A stretch of 64,000 nt of DNA, taken from Akkermansiaceae bacterium (GTDB lineage Bacteria > Verrucomicrobiota > Verrucomicrobiia > Verrucomicrobiales > Akkermansiaceae). Location: the NCBI GenBank assembly GCA_017798145.1, contig CP059069.1:124001-188000 (forward strand). Direction: 5' to 3'. Shown here piece by piece: positions 34,152 through 42,861 of this stretch (the stretch's first letter is position 1; each line of letters begins with the position of its first letter). Both the position numbers and the translations under genes were made by a program. Below the pieces are notes generated by a model. The model worked only from the letters and a program-made list of their open reading frames with translations, was not told the DNA's origin and did no database searches.

Positions 34152-35222
34152 ATGAGAAACATAAGGATCCTTTCCTCGTCTGAGCAGGTCGCAGCGCATC
34201 TGCGCGGTGAACTGGAGAACCGGACATGGAGCGGCATGATGCCGGGTGGCGATCTTTTGGCGCGGGAGCTGGGGGTTGGCGCGAACACGATGGAGGCCGC
34301 ATTGAAACTGCTGGAGCTGGAAGGCTGGCTGGAGAACCGGGGACGGAGGCGCGGCAGGAAGATCATCCTGCAGCCCCGTGAGTCAGGAAAAGGCAAGATA
34401 CGGATCACCGTCCTGCTGGGTGAGACCTCGGATCGGGACCAGGCCTCCATCCTTGATCTGGTGAATGCCCTTGAAGATGAGGGGCACTCGGCAAAGTTCG
34501 CATCAAAAACGCAGGAGGAGCTGAAGGATAGCGTCGAACTGATCTCCCGTTGCGTCGGGGAGTCTGCAGCCGATGCCTGGATCGTGTATTCCGCCACGAA
34601 GGATGTGCTGCAGTGGTTCGCGGAATCCGACATACCCAGCTTTGCCCTCGCCGGGCGCGCGAACCGGATCGCGCTCCCGAGCATCGCCCCCGACAAGATC
34701 ACGCCGCTGCGCACCTGCCTCCGGAGACTGGTCGGGCTGGGTCACCGCCGCATCGTGATGCTGTGCCGGCCGATGCGCAGGATTCCGGAGCCGGGATTGT
34801 TCGAGCGTGCGTTCCTGAAGGAAATGGAGGCGCTGGGCATCAGTACAGGGAAATACAACCTCCCCGACTGGGAGGAGAACACCGGGGATTTCCACAGGGT
34901 TCTGGACTCCCTGTTCGGGGTCACGCCTCCGACCGCCCTTCTCATCGACGAAGCACCTTTCGTGACGGCGACCTTCCAGTTCTGTATGAGGAGGGGGCTG
35001 GATGTGCCAAAGGATTTCTCGCTGATCTGCACCGATTCCGATCCGTCATTCGCGTGGAGCACACCGAGCATCTCCCATATCAAGTGGGACCGCCGCCCCA
35101 TCTTGAAACGCATCGTCCAATGGGCTGATAACATTGCACGGGGAAAGAAGGATCAGCAGAAAGGGTTTTCCAATGCGGAGTTGATCGAAGGGGGCACCAT
35201 CGGCCCGGCTCCCGGGGCTTGA
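34152..35222 (+). CDS. GntR/LacI-type transcriptional regulator, paralogue 2
   Basis: A 356-residue paralogue of the regulator at 30799. It has an N-terminal GntR-like winged helix (SSEQVAAHLRGELENRTW; LARELGVGANTMEAALKLLE) and a LacI/XylR-type sensor domain (LVGLGHRRIVMLCRPMRRI; VPKDFSLICTDSDPSFAW; ISHIKWDRRPILKRI). The two regulators align from end to end, so a duplication is likely. It probably controls the divergent PEP-CTERM gene. The effector is unknown. Confidence 0.88.
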   Translation: MRNIRILSSSEQVAAHLRGELENRTWSGMMPGGDLLARELGVGANTMEAALKLLELEGWLENRGRRRGRKIILQPRESGKGKIRITVLLGETSDRDQASILDLVNALEDEGHSAKFASKTQEELKDSVELISRCVGESAADAWIVYSATKDVLQWFAESDIPSFALAGRANRIALPSIAPDKITPLRTCLRRLVGLGHRRIVMLCRPMRRIPEPGLFERAFLKEMEALGISTGKYNLPDWEENTGDFHRVLDSLFGVTPPTALLIDEAPFVTATFQFCMRRGLDVPKDFSLICTDSDPSFAWSTPSISHIKWDRRPILKRIVQWADNIARGKKDQQKGFSNAELIEGGTIGPAPGA

Positions 35223-35275
35223 TCCCCAAGGAGGGGATGCATTCTGATGCCCGGCAAGCCAAGTAATCTATGGGG

Positions 35276-35517
35276 TCAGATACGAATTGCGCTGTTTTAA
35301 GCGCATTTCATGAGGGAGTAGGCGCGTCTCCGCGCCTTGAGTTCAAGCGGGTGTCTTCACCCGCAGCAGGAATGCCACTTGCACGGGCGGCAGAGACGCC
35401 ACCCCGAACGCAAGGCGCGGAGACGCACCTGCTCCTTATCGGAAAGCGACTATGGCCTGGGTCTTCACCCCGAAAAGCGGCTTAAAACAGCGCCATTCGG
35501 GTCAGATACGGCATTGA
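35276..35517. repeat. Long imperfect palindrome (REPIN/MITE-like)
   Basis: Nested arms: GGGTCAGATACG at both borders, GCGCTGTTTTAAGCGC (35289-35304) against GCGGCTTAAAACAGCGCC (35477-35494), and GGGAGTAGGCGCGTCTCC... (35314-35339) against ...GGAGACGCACCTGCTCC (35411-35435). The centre has a small GCGGGTGTCTTCACCCGC hairpin. It is non-coding and lies at the distal border of the integron array. Confidence 0.65.
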
Positions 35518-35519
35518 GA

Positions 35520-35655
35520 TCAAGGGATAATTTCCGCTTTTTGTGGTGGTTGGGGGTTGAAGGGTTGGCCGTGCTTTAGCACGCCGTAGATAATGTGCAG
35601 GAGCTTGGTCATCACTGCTCCGATGATGACGATGGGCGGCTTGTTCTGCATCTTG
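35520..35655 (-). pseudogene. IS110-family transposase, C-terminal fragment
   Basis: A minus-strand frame ending at 35520 codes for QNKPPIVIIGAVMTKLLHI then IYGVLKHGQPFNPQ and a stop. This is the usual last 40 residues of IS110/IS1111 transposases (K-P-x-V-x-x-x-A-x-M-x-K-L-L ... Y-G-x-L-K-x-G-x-P-F). No other part of the transposase is nearby. Its position just beyond the last cassette gene fits an insertion and deletion at a former attC. Confidence 0.6.
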
Positions 35656-35723
35656 AATTCAGAAAGTAAGTGCACCGCTCGACCCTTGCAAGAGGTCATG
35701 GAAGTAGCCGGAGCAAAAGGCTA

Positions 35724-37025
35724 TCAGGGCTCTCTTGGCTCCATCTTCAAGATTGCCTCTGCGAACGCATTGCCTGCTTGGGCATGGAACTTGGCGGTGC
35801 CGAAATAGTGGATCGAGCCGCCCGGACCGGTAGCGCGTTTCAAGTATGCCTCGTCCTCTTCCGTGAACAGTTCGGCGCGCAGCTTTTCCAGGTGTGCCTT
35901 CTTCTCTTCATTCAGTTCGTTCTCCCGTTTCCTCCTCTCGTCCGCAGGCAGTTCCTTGAGCTTGGTGCGCTCCTCCATCTGCTGTTTGTCGAGGCGTTGA
36001 CCCGCCCAATTGATCTGGAGGCTTTTCATGCTCAGAGCACCGAGCTTCTCGTCCCAATACGGTGCCGTTTGAACCGCTGCAACAGTCCCCTTGAACTCAG
36101 GCATCTCAGCGGGTGCCGCCATGGCCTTGCGAAACAGCCTCATCCATCTCTCCGGCCCACCTCTTGTATCATAGGTTCCCGGAGTGAAATTGCCGTTCTG
36201 TCCGGCCACGCCGATGATGAATGGAAGATCGGGTGCATTCAGATCCTTGCGCACATCGCGAATGAACTGAGCCAGCAAAGTGCTGTATTGATCGTAGCGG
36301 CTGTCTCCCAATCCGGGTGGATAGGTGTGGCCGTCGATCAAATCATTGAATCCCTGAAACCAAACAAAACCCGCCAAGTGATACCCCTGGCTCCCGTCAT
36401 AGTCCGGATAGACACGCTTGATGTCGGCAAGGACTTTTTTGACGTGGTCCATCATCCAGCGGTAGTTCTGGCCCGTTTCCTTTCTCTGTCGTTCCGACAC
36501 GCTATCAAGAATCCCTCGCTTGGCGTAATCATCCTTTTGCCAATCGTTCAGTTCATAGGGTCCGGATCCGGGCGAGCGGAAATGGGTGCTCAGGCTCTGG
36601 CCGCCCCAAGCCGTCTTGATGATCAGGACCGGCCCCTCATAAGCCTGTTCCATGGTGATGCCGAAGAGATACTCGGGACCGATATGATCCCACGGCTGAT
36701 CGTGCTTGTCCTTTTCCCGCAGTCCGTATCCGGCGGTCAATCTACCGATTCCCTCGCCGCCGTATTGGTTCTGCCTGCCGTTGAGATAGGAAATCCATAC
36801 ACGCTCGCAAACATAGGGCTTACCATCCTTGCCGCGCATCTGTTCGAGCAAAGGAGCAGTCTGTGGGTCCTCGCCAATATGGTCAAAGGTGCTGATGGCC
36901 CCCGTTCCGACCATGTTGGATTGGCCGGCCATTATGTAGACTCTTATCGGCTTGTCTGCTGCCATAGCTATGCCGCAACAGAAGGCTGTCAGGAGTGGCA
37001 GTAACAATGATGAGATCCGCTTCAT
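35724..37025 (-). CDS. Sialate O-acetylesterase-like (SASA) carbohydrate esterase, cassette 12
   Basis: A 433-residue exported enzyme with a signal peptide (SSLLLPLLTAFCCGIAMA). The SGNH/SASA nucleophile motif IMAGQSNMVGTG directly follows. Later motifs are IIKTAWGGQSL and FVWFQGFNDLI, then a C-terminal GGSIHYFGTAKFHAQAG segment with the catalytic His. Such enzymes remove acetyl groups from sialic acid or plant-type glycans. The gene starts 11 bp inside the array from the attC core at 37036 and its own attC is not found. An IS110 fragment and a palindrome lie downstream, so this is the distal end of the array. Confidence 0.85.
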   Translation of the reverse strand: MKRISSLLLPLLTAFCCGIAMAADKPIRVYIMAGQSNMVGTGAISTFDHIGEDPQTAPLLEQMRGKDGKPYVCERVWISYLNGRQNQYGGEGIGRLTAGYGLREKDKHDQPWDHIGPEYLFGITMEQAYEGPVLIIKTAWGGQSLSTHFRSPGSGPYELNDWQKDDYAKRGILDSVSERQRKETGQNYRWMMDHVKKVLADIKRVYPDYDGSQGYHLAGFVWFQGFNDLIDGHTYPPGLGDSRYDQYSTLLAQFIRDVRKDLNAPDLPFIIGVAGQNGNFTPGTYDTRGGPERWMRLFRKAMAAPAEMPEFKGTVAAVQTAPYWDEKLGALSMKSLQINWAGQRLDKQQMEERTKLKELPADERRKRENELNEEKKAHLEKLRAELFTEEDEAYLKRATGPGGSIHYFGTAKFHAQAGNAFAEAILKMEPREP

Positions 37026-37035
37026 AACTATTGCA

Positions 37036-37155
37036 TACAACGTCAGAGGTGTGGCAGCGCCTACCGGGAGCGCACCATCGACTTGAGGTTTATGGTTGTA
37101 GCTACGGAAATCAGTTCGACTCGGAGCGGGTAGCGGGTCATTTGCGTCAACTCAA
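37036..37155 (-). repeat. attC site 11 (long type, damaged)
   Basis: Contains the R' core (ACAACGTC at 37037-37044; GACGTTGT on the minus strand), CCTACCGGGAGCG and GGAGCGGGTAGCGGGT inner arms like the other long attC sites. The outer R'' box expected from the start of its cassette (GCCCAAC) is missing. The IS4-type remnant begins next to it, so insertion damaged the site. Confidence 0.7.
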
Positions 37156-37163
37156 GGCCGTAA

Positions 37164-38061
37164 GTGATTGGTTTTCAATGGATTAAATCGTTATTACTTC
37201 GAGAAAAAGCTTGGTCTGCCGGTGACCCGGGCAAAATCGACATGTTCGGTACACTCTTTTCACTGAGCTTCTCAGATCTCGATTCCATAGCAAGAAAATC
37301 AGGACTCATCCGCAGGCGCTCCCGCAAATTGAGTGCCTCGGGATTCCTTCTCGCCCTCCTGCGCTCCGTCACCAAGGGGGACGCCTCGCTCAGCCATCTC
37401 GCGATGCAACTCGGCACCCTCCAGTCCAGCGCGATGTCGCGCCAATCGATGCACAAGCACTTCTCACCCGCCTCCACCTCCTTCCTTCTCACCGATCTCC
37501 CCAGCGGAGACGTCCTCTCCTCCGCTCTCCACAACGCCCGCGATTCCGACCAGGCGCTCGGACGGGAAATCCTCGACCACTGCCGCCAAGCCGACCTGAT
37601 CGTGCGCGACATGGGCTTCTTCAATCTCGAATCCCTCCATGTCATCGAAGCCCGCGAAGCCTTCTGGATCAGCCGTTTCAGCGAAGCGCCTCAACGACAA
37701 CTACGCCCTGCGTTGGGGCATCGAGATCCAGTGCCGCTCCCTCAAGCAATCCTGCCAGATCAGTCGGGCGCTCACACACAAAAGCGACTTCTTCCATCTT
37801 GAGGCGCTCGTCCTCACCGCCCTCCTCTACCAACTCCTCACAACGAAGATCCACCGCGACCTATGCCGGAAGCACGGCTCAAAGGGCTGGCTGAGCATCG
37901 AAAAAACATGCGACTCCTTTTCCATATATCTCCTCATCGTGAGTCATCCCCACAAAGGCCCGCCCTTCGATCCCGACCTAAGACACCTCAGATTCGAACG
38001 GGAAAGCGCGCAAACCATTGGCAGGCAATCGTTTACTCCTTGGGTTGACGCGATTGGGTAG
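37164..38061 (+). pseudogene. IS4-type transposase with internal deletion
   Basis: The N-terminal part (from about 37242, MFGTLFSLSFSDLD) runs through SRQSMHKHF and VRDMGFFNLESLHVIEA to FWISRFSE at about 37684. The sequence then jumps frame and position to KRLNDNYALRWGIEIQCRS, the usual YxxRWxIE region of IS4 DDE transposases, ending at 38061. The 100-150 residues in between are missing, including at least one DDE residue, so the enzyme is dead. It lies between the pectate-lyase-fold gene and damaged attC 11, antisense to the cassettes. Confidence 0.8.
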
Positions 38062-39130
38062 GCGCTTGTCCAGCACCGTCTTGTCGGGCATTTTGTGGGT
38101 CATGCTTTCTGTCGGCCGGAGGCGATCCGATCCGCCGGGCCCGAATGTGTTCTCCGCCATTCCTGGTGAACTTTTCCACCGCTCCGACGTTGCCCTCGAC
38201 GACCCAGTAGTTGATGTCGCCAATGCCGAGGTTTTTGGGATCGTAGATATTGAAATCGGTTGCCTGCCACCTGTTGTCTTTATCGGTCTGCCCATGGCCG
38301 GCTATTTCCATATCCAGCTGCTCAATGCAAAAACCGTGCTTGCCCGTCACCGTGACGCTGCGGGTGCAGCGCTGAGCGCCCACACGGCCGAACCTGGAGG
38401 CGTGATTGGCGAAGGCGAATTCCAGGCCGTTGACGTTGGAGGCCAGATTGATGTTGTCACCGTCGGTGTGCTCGTTGACGAGGATGCCGGAATGATACCC
38501 GGTCACGATCACATTGCGCAGGATGGTGAGGGCTGCGTTGTTGCAGGCTGGGGTAATGATGCCCGCCGTGCCGTGGGTGGGCTTGGACGCCTGCACGTTG
38601 TAGCGATCGGTGTTGACGAAGACGTTCTCAAGCTTGCACTGCGCCGCGTGCTTCAGGTCGATGCCGCTGATGCCTGGATTGTCATATGTGCGCACACCCA
38701 GATTCTTGAGACTCACGTTGGCCCCAGAGAATGAAAAGTACAGCTTCTCGGGCGTGTTTGCCGCGGAGATTACCGCGGCACCCGTCTCCGACAGGCACTT
38801 GATAATCGTGCCGTTCTTCGGAAAGGGAAACGCACCGATTGTCCCGAAGACCGGCGTCGGTTCGCTCTCACCGACGATTTCGACGGTGATCCACTCTTTC
38901 GTTCCGGGAATGATGATTCTACCGCGGTAGACTCCGTCGGGTATCAACATGCGCCCCCCTCCCTCTTGAATCACCGCATCGAGGCAGGCACTGAAGGCTT
39001 CAGTATTGTCGCTTTTGTCATCGCCGACTGCACCGTAGTCCTTCGCGTTGAATAAACGTTCTTCTCCTGCCGCGACAATTACGGTTCCCGTTATCAACAG
39101 GCACCAGAAAATGGCAGTCAGTTTTGTCAT
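38033..39130 (-). CDS. Pectate-lyase-superfamily beta-helix protein, cassette 11
   Basis: A 365-residue exported protein with signal peptide (LTAIFWCLLITGTVIVAAG). The pectate lyase 3/GH28-like N-terminus FNAKDYGAVGDDKSDNTEAF is followed by a parallel beta-helix (IDLKHAAQCKLENVFVNTD; GIITPACNNAALTILRNVI). The last 30 residues are charged and overlap the end of the IS4 remnant, so the natural C-terminus may have been replaced. The start lies 24 bp from the R' core of attC 10. Possibly a polysaccharide lyase or glycosidase; no catalytic residue set can be confirmed. Confidence 0.75.
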   Translation of the reverse strand: MTKLTAIFWCLLITGTVIVAAGEERLFNAKDYGAVGDDKSDNTEAFSACLDAVIQEGGGRMLIPDGVYRGRIIIPGTKEWITVEIVGESEPTPVFGTIGAFPFPKNGTIIKCLSETGAAVISAANTPEKLYFSFSGANVSLKNLGVRTYDNPGISGIDLKHAAQCKLENVFVNTDRYNVQASKPTHGTAGIITPACNNAALTILRNVIVTGYHSGILVNEHTDGDNINLASNVNGLEFAFANHASRFGRVGAQRCTRSVTVTGKHGFCIEQLDMEIAGHGQTDKDNRWQATDFNIYDPKNLGIGDINYWVVEGNVGAVEKFTRNGGEHIRARRIGSPPADRKHDPQNARQDGAGQAPTQSRQPKE

Positions 39131-39151
39131 ATCGAATAAATTTTTTCTAGC

Positions 39152-39280
39152 CCAACGTTAGATGTGGTGGCACCCGCTACCGGGAGCGCCATTTCGATTC
39201 AGGGTATAGGGTTCTAGTCATGGTTCAATCTCCAACTCGCGGCGGGGTAGCGGGTTGTCCACCCACGCCTTGTTCTGTGT
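39152..39280 (-). repeat. attC site 10 (long type)
   Basis: R' core AACGTT at 39154-39159. Inner arms CACCCGCTACCGGGAGCG and GGGGTAGCGGGTTGTCC. R'' side ACGCCTTGTTCTGTG at 39265-39279, whose reverse complement begins CACAGAAC and matches the cassette 10 start GTTCTGTG exactly. The 3' end of gene 39225-39854 is encoded inside it. Confidence 0.85.
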
Positions 39281-39854
39281 TGTTGTTTTTGCGCCAGATC
39301 TCGAAGGTTGCTTCCGATGTCGACGCCATCGCTTCCATGAACTTCTCGCTGTTAAAATTTGGGAGTTGCTGAAGCCGCTCAAGCAGCTTTCCATCCCCCG
39401 TCGCACCCTGTGGGATGATGCAGCCTCGCCCGTCGCCGTGCAAAATCCAAAACACGTCAGGAGCAAACGGTCCGAGCGAATTGGTCTCGATGTCGAAGCG
39501 GGAAATCTCGTCCCACATGATCTCCTCTACCGTGCCGTCAGGTCGTGTCGTCCGAACACAGGAGTCGCTCACCTCCACGACATAATCAGATTCGGGCTTC
39601 AATGGGCCGTAAGGCTTCCGCTCTCCTCCCACCATGTGGAATACTCGATCAATCACTGGGCCAGTAAGCCCTGGAAGCCATCGATCAGTAATTCGTCCCG
39701 TTAGGAGCGCCCAGATAGGAGCGATTAAGATCACCCACCACAGGGGAATCTGAATGAGACAGCATGCTGCGACTGGAATCCCCACGATCCAGACAAGCGC
39801 GACTGGAAAGTTCACCGCGGCATGCCAGTTTGGCGGTGCGGATTGGAGATTCAT
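39225..39854 (-). CDS. Membrane protein with attC-encoded tail, cassette 10
   Basis: A 209-residue protein starting MNLQSAPPNWHAAVNF, with two hydrophobic segments at about residues 15-55 and then a soluble part (YVVEVSDSCVRTTRPDGTVE; DEISRFDIETNSLGPFAPD). It resembles membrane-anchored small PH-like/YcxB-type proteins, but I do not assign a family. The C-terminus EQGVGGQPATPPRVGD is encoded by attC 10 and recurs in the unrelated protein of cassette 3. The start lies 9 bp beyond the attC 9 core, so no room for a promoter is left in the cassette. Confidence 0.75.
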   Translation of the reverse strand: MNLQSAPPNWHAAVNFPVALVWIVGIPVAACCLIQIPLWWVILIAPIWALLTGRITDRWLPGLTGPVIDRVFHMVGGERKPYGPLKPESDYVVEVSDSCVRTTRPDGTVEEIMWDEISRFDIETNSLGPFAPDVFWILHGDGRGCIIPQGATGDGKLLERLQQLPNFNSEKFMEAMASTSEATFEIWRKNNNTEQGVGGQPATPPRVGD

Positions 39855-39862
39855 TTTTTCAC

Positions 39863-39948
39863 AGAACGTTATAGGAATGGCGGCGCCGGCTTGCACGCAC
39901 AAAATTAATCAGACGGCTTCCTCGGCGTCGCCATCTCCGTCTTGTTCG
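39863..39948 (-). repeat. attC site 9 (short type)
   Basis: R' core AACGTT at 39865-39870, GGCGGCGCCGG arm, then TCAGACGGCTTCCTCGGCG and R'' region CTTGTTCGCC. The reverse complement GGCGAAC matches the start of cassette 9 (GTTCGCC) exactly. Confidence 0.82.
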
Positions 39949-40411
39949 CCTTGTTGTTTTCTGGCTTCAACCATTTACCGTTGCGATAGGAAAAGACGAC
40001 TTCTTCCGTTGGACGTTCGCCGACCTGATATTCGAATAGCAAGCCATCAAACACCTGCAACGTTTTTAAAAGCTTCAAGCCAGGCGTCCTTCCATCTCCG
40101 GCATCTCCTACAGTCGGAATAATCTTCCTTCCGTCTCTAACAAAGTAGGCTGACGATGATACCCCACTATTCGGATGAGTCCTCTTGTCCTTGAAGAATA
40201 GTGCAGTCCAATCTCCATCGGTTCCGATCGAGAAAAGAAAGCTCTCGGTCTCGCATCGCAGGTTCTCTTTGCGCGTGGCTGAATCTCGATAAAATGCCTG
40301 TGACCACTTCTCAAGCGATGGGTTGTGATCCGCTGTTGATTGTGTCGATGCCTTAGGATCGGAACAACCAGTCGTGGCAATCATGCCAAGTAGTAGCGCG
40401 TGTCGTAGCAT
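39905..40411 (-). CDS. Lipoprotein with attC-encoded tail, cassette 9
   Basis: A 168-residue lipoprotein (MLRHALLLGMIATTGCSD; Cys16 is the likely lipid site). The mature part is a mixed alpha/beta domain (ETESFLFSIGTDGDWTALFF; LQVFDGLLFEYQVGERPTEE) with no family I recognise. The last 12 residues, KTEMATPRKPSD, lie inside attC 9 and are shared with cassette 8. It starts 12 bp after the attC 8 core. Confidence 0.75.
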   Translation of the reverse strand: MLRHALLLGMIATTGCSDPKASTQSTADHNPSLEKWSQAFYRDSATRKENLRCETESFLFSIGTDGDWTALFFKDKRTHPNSGVSSSAYFVRDGRKIIPTVGDAGDGRTPGLKLLKTLQVFDGLLFEYQVGERPTEEVVFSYRNGKWLKPENNKANKTEMATPRKPSD

Positions 40412-40422
40412 TATTTCTGTGG

Positions 40423-40505
40423 CGAACGTTAGAGGAATGGCGCGCCGGGGTAAAGCTCCGAATTTAATCAGACGGCTTCCTCGGCGTCGCCATCTCCGAC
40501 TTGAT
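40423..40505 (-). repeat. attC site 8 (short type)
   Basis: R' core AACGTT at 40425-40430, GGCGCGCCGGG arm, then TCAGACGGCTTCCTCGGCG. The R'' box reads GTCTATC on the minus strand where the cassette 8 start GTTAGAC predicts GTCTAAC, i.e. one mismatch. Confidence 0.8.
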
Positions 40506-40919
40506 AGACGATTCTTTTGGTTGCTTCGTAAATATGTTTATCTCCGCGCTATCATCAGGCAACTTCAGTGGACTGATTACAGAAAATTGGCCTCCGTCCT
40601 CAAACGAAAGCCTGATAAAGATTCTGTTGGCGTAGGTGTAGTTCTCCTCATCTGCCAAATCACTCCCCACCATTACGTATGATACCCTTACGATGTAATT
40701 CCCAGACTTATCCTTTTCGATCTCTCGCCATCCACCTGCATCTTCTAGACTCTCGCCCTCGTAAATGCTCTTGTACTCTACGCTGACCAGCGGTATATCG
40801 CCCTCTATGCGAATTGGCACGCTGAATGCCCCACTGCGTTCGTGCATAGGATTTAGCAATCCGATTAATATCGATGCTAGGATTACTGCAAAAATTCCAA
40901 TGAGGATCTTTTTCTTCAT
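40464..40919 (-). CDS. Membrane-anchored protein with attC-encoded tail, cassette 8
   Basis: A 151-residue protein with an N-terminal membrane anchor (KKKILIGIFAVILASILIGL). A soluble domain of beta strands follows (FSVPIRIEGDIPLVSVEYK; NYIVRVSYVMVGSDLADEE). No family recognised. The C-terminus KSEMATPRKPSD is encoded inside attC 8. A+T content is higher than in the flanking chromosome, as for other cassettes. Confidence 0.72.
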   Translation of the reverse strand: MKKKILIGIFAVILASILIGLLNPMHERSGAFSVPIRIEGDIPLVSVEYKSIYEGESLEDAGGWREIEKDKSGNYIVRVSYVMVGSDLADEENYTYANRIFIRLSFEDGGQFSVISPLKLPDDSAEINIFTKQPKESSIKSEMATPRKPSD

Positions 40920-40924
40920 TCTAG

Positions 40925-41011
40925 TCTAACGTCTAAGGAATGGCGGCGCCGGGGTCAACTTCCAAAATGATCAGACGGCTTCCTCGGCGTCGCCATCTCC
41001 GCCTTGTTCTG
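40925..41011 (-). repeat. attC site 7 (short type)
   Basis: R' core TAACGTC at 40927-40933 (GACGTTA on the minus strand), GGCGGCGCCGGGG arm, TCAGACGGCTTCCTCGGCG, R'' region GCCTTGTTCTGC. The reverse complement GCAGAAC predicts a cassette 7 start GTTCTGC. The observed CTGCAAG next to the IS110 end shows that the IS interrupts this boundary. Confidence 0.82.
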
Positions 41012-41021
41012 CTTCTTTTTG

Positions 41022-41462
41022 TCATTCTTTGACTGCTACCCGCGTCCTTGTGACTTTGACTGGTGCGCTCTCGGGAACTGCGATTCGTAAACGCTCTTCC
41101 ATCATCGGATCACCCTCAAACGGATCGCCTCCAAACATGTCACGAAAGCTAAGATCGAAGTATATCGTGTGTCCGCCCAACTGTTTGTATCCTCCCTCGT
41201 GCGAGATTGAGACCTTCGAATAGATCATGTGCTTTATCTTCGCCATCTCGGATTCGGGAATCTCGATCTCCCTGCCGAAAGCGGTAATCTTGACGGTATC
41301 GATTGATCCCTTGGGTGACTCGATTTGGATGCGGACTCCACCAGCAACTTCGATCCATCCTTTGATATCCGCCGATGCTAAAGGGAGTGGAATCTCTTCC
41401 GATCCTAAACAAATGGCCGTCATAAACCCAAGGATAGCAACGAGTTTTTTGATGGTCTTCAT
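41022..41462 (-). CDS. Exported small protein, cassette 7
   Basis: A 146-residue protein with a signal peptide (LVAILGFMTAICLGSEEI). The mature part is polar (IKGWIEVAGGVRIQIES; ITAFGREIEIPESEM) and ends VKVTRTRVAVKE before attC 7. No family recognised. Its 5' end lies only 15 bp from the left end of the IS110-type element, so the array promoter no longer reaches it and expression would need to come from the IS. Confidence 0.72.
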   Translation of the reverse strand: MKTIKKLVAILGFMTAICLGSEEIPLPLASADIKGWIEVAGGVRIQIESPKGSIDTVKITAFGREIEIPESEMAKIKHMIYSKVSISHEGGYKQLGGHTIYFDLSFRDMFGGDPFEGDPMMEERLRIAVPESAPVKVTRTRVAVKE

Positions 41463-41598
41463 TTTCTTGCAGAGACCCTATGGCTGCCCGTTGACCACGG
41501 CGCAGCATTTCAGATCCATTCTTTATTGGTTTGAAAGGTGGCGTGTCCGGTTCAATCCGTGGGCTATCCCGAATGAACGGGACCTATCCAACATTCAT

Positions 41599-42861
41599 AT
41601 GAACAAACAAATGAAAACGAACTCGGACACGCCACGCGCACTCTACCTCGGACTCGACGTCCATAAAGAAAAAACATCCATCGCCATCCTCGAAGCGGAG
41701 CGCGACGCCGAGCCACGCCTTTACGGCGAGATCGGCACCACCCAGCACGCACTCGAACGCGCCATCCGTAGGATTGCCAAAAGCAACGGGCGCAAACTCT
41801 CCGACCTCCACGTCTGCTACGAGGCGAGCGGATGCGGGTTCTGGATCGCCCGGCGGCTTTTGCAGATGGGCGTCCGCTGCGAGGTCATCGCCCCTTCCCT
41901 CATCCCCACCAAGTCCGGCGACCGGGTCAAGACCGACAAGCGCGACGCCATGAAGCTCGCCAAAAACCTCCGCTCCAACGACCTCGTCCCGGTCAACATC
42001 CCCGACAGCGTCGACGAGGCCGTCCGCGACCTCTGCCGCGGCCGCACCGATGCCGTCGACGACCTCCGACGCGCCAGGGCCAGGCTCCTCGCCCTGCTCC
42101 GCCGACTCGGCTACAAGTACGACGGCAAGACCCACTGGAGCCAGGCGCACATGAACTACCTTCGCGGCCTCAGGATGCCCGACAGCGCCCACCACATCGT
42201 CCTCGAGGACAACCTCACCCTCATCGACTTCCATGAGAAACGAGTCGAACGCATCGAGGCGGAAATGCTCAACCTCCTCGGCGGCTGGCAGCGCAAACCC
42301 CTCGTCGACGCACTCATGGCCTTCAAGGGCTTCAAGCTCGTCGCCGCCATGGTCACCGTCTCGGAGATCGGCACGTTCAGCCGTTTCGAACACCCCAAGA
42401 AGCTCATGGCATTCCTCGGCCTCGTGCCTTCGGAAAACTCCAGCGGGGGCAAACAGAGGCAGGGAGGCATCACCAAATGCGGCAACCCGCACGCCCGCTG
42501 GCTCCTGATCGAACAGGCCACCCACTACCGCTACCCGCCCAAAGTCAGCGAACAGCTCTCGCGCCGCCAGACCGGGCAGTCCCGCTGGATCCTGGAGCTT
42601 TCATGGAGCACCCAGCTGCGGCTCAGCACCCGCTTCATGTCGCTGGCCAAGCGCAGGCTGCACCACAACAAGATCAAGGTCTCCGTCGCCCGCGAGCTCT
42701 GCGCCTTCATCTGGGAGCTGGGCACCAGGATCGAATCCAAAACCCCCGATCAGGAAAACGTCCGAAACCCCCGCCAGGCCCGCCCGCCGCAAGGACCGAT
42801 AACCGCACCACTCCACCTTCCCTTTTTCAAATCCCCCGGCGTCCCTTGGGGGGGGATTTGA
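41599..42861 (+). CDS. IS110-family (DEDD) transposase
   Basis: A 420-residue transposase. The RuvC-like N-terminal domain starts ALYLGLDVHKEKTSIAIL (first Asp); CYEASGCGFWIARRL (Glu) and KTDKRDAMKLAKNLRSNDL (DEDD Asp pair) follow. The C-terminal domain with the serine-containing motif is PSENSSGGKQRQGGITKCGN. DEDD recombinases of this family insert at specific targets guided by an IS-encoded RNA. The start at 41599 follows a 120-bp left end. The C-terminus differs from the duplicated copy by a one-base change (TPDQENV versus TPIRKTS), so this copy may be frame-shifted near its end. Confidence 0.92.
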   Translation: MNKQMKTNSDTPRALYLGLDVHKEKTSIAILEAERDAEPRLYGEIGTTQHALERAIRRIAKSNGRKLSDLHVCYEASGCGFWIARRLLQMGVRCEVIAPSLIPTKSGDRVKTDKRDAMKLAKNLRSNDLVPVNIPDSVDEAVRDLCRGRTDAVDDLRRARARLLALLRRLGYKYDGKTHWSQAHMNYLRGLRMPDSAHHIVLEDNLTLIDFHEKRVERIEAEMLNLLGGWQRKPLVDALMAFKGFKLVAAMVTVSEIGTFSRFEHPKKLMAFLGLVPSENSSGGKQRQGGITKCGNPHARWLLIEQATHYRYPPKVSEQLSRRQTGQSRWILELSWSTQLRLSTRFMSLAKRRLHHNKIKVSVARELCAFIWELGTRIESKTPDQENVRNPRQARPPQGPITAPLHLPFFKSPGVPWGGI

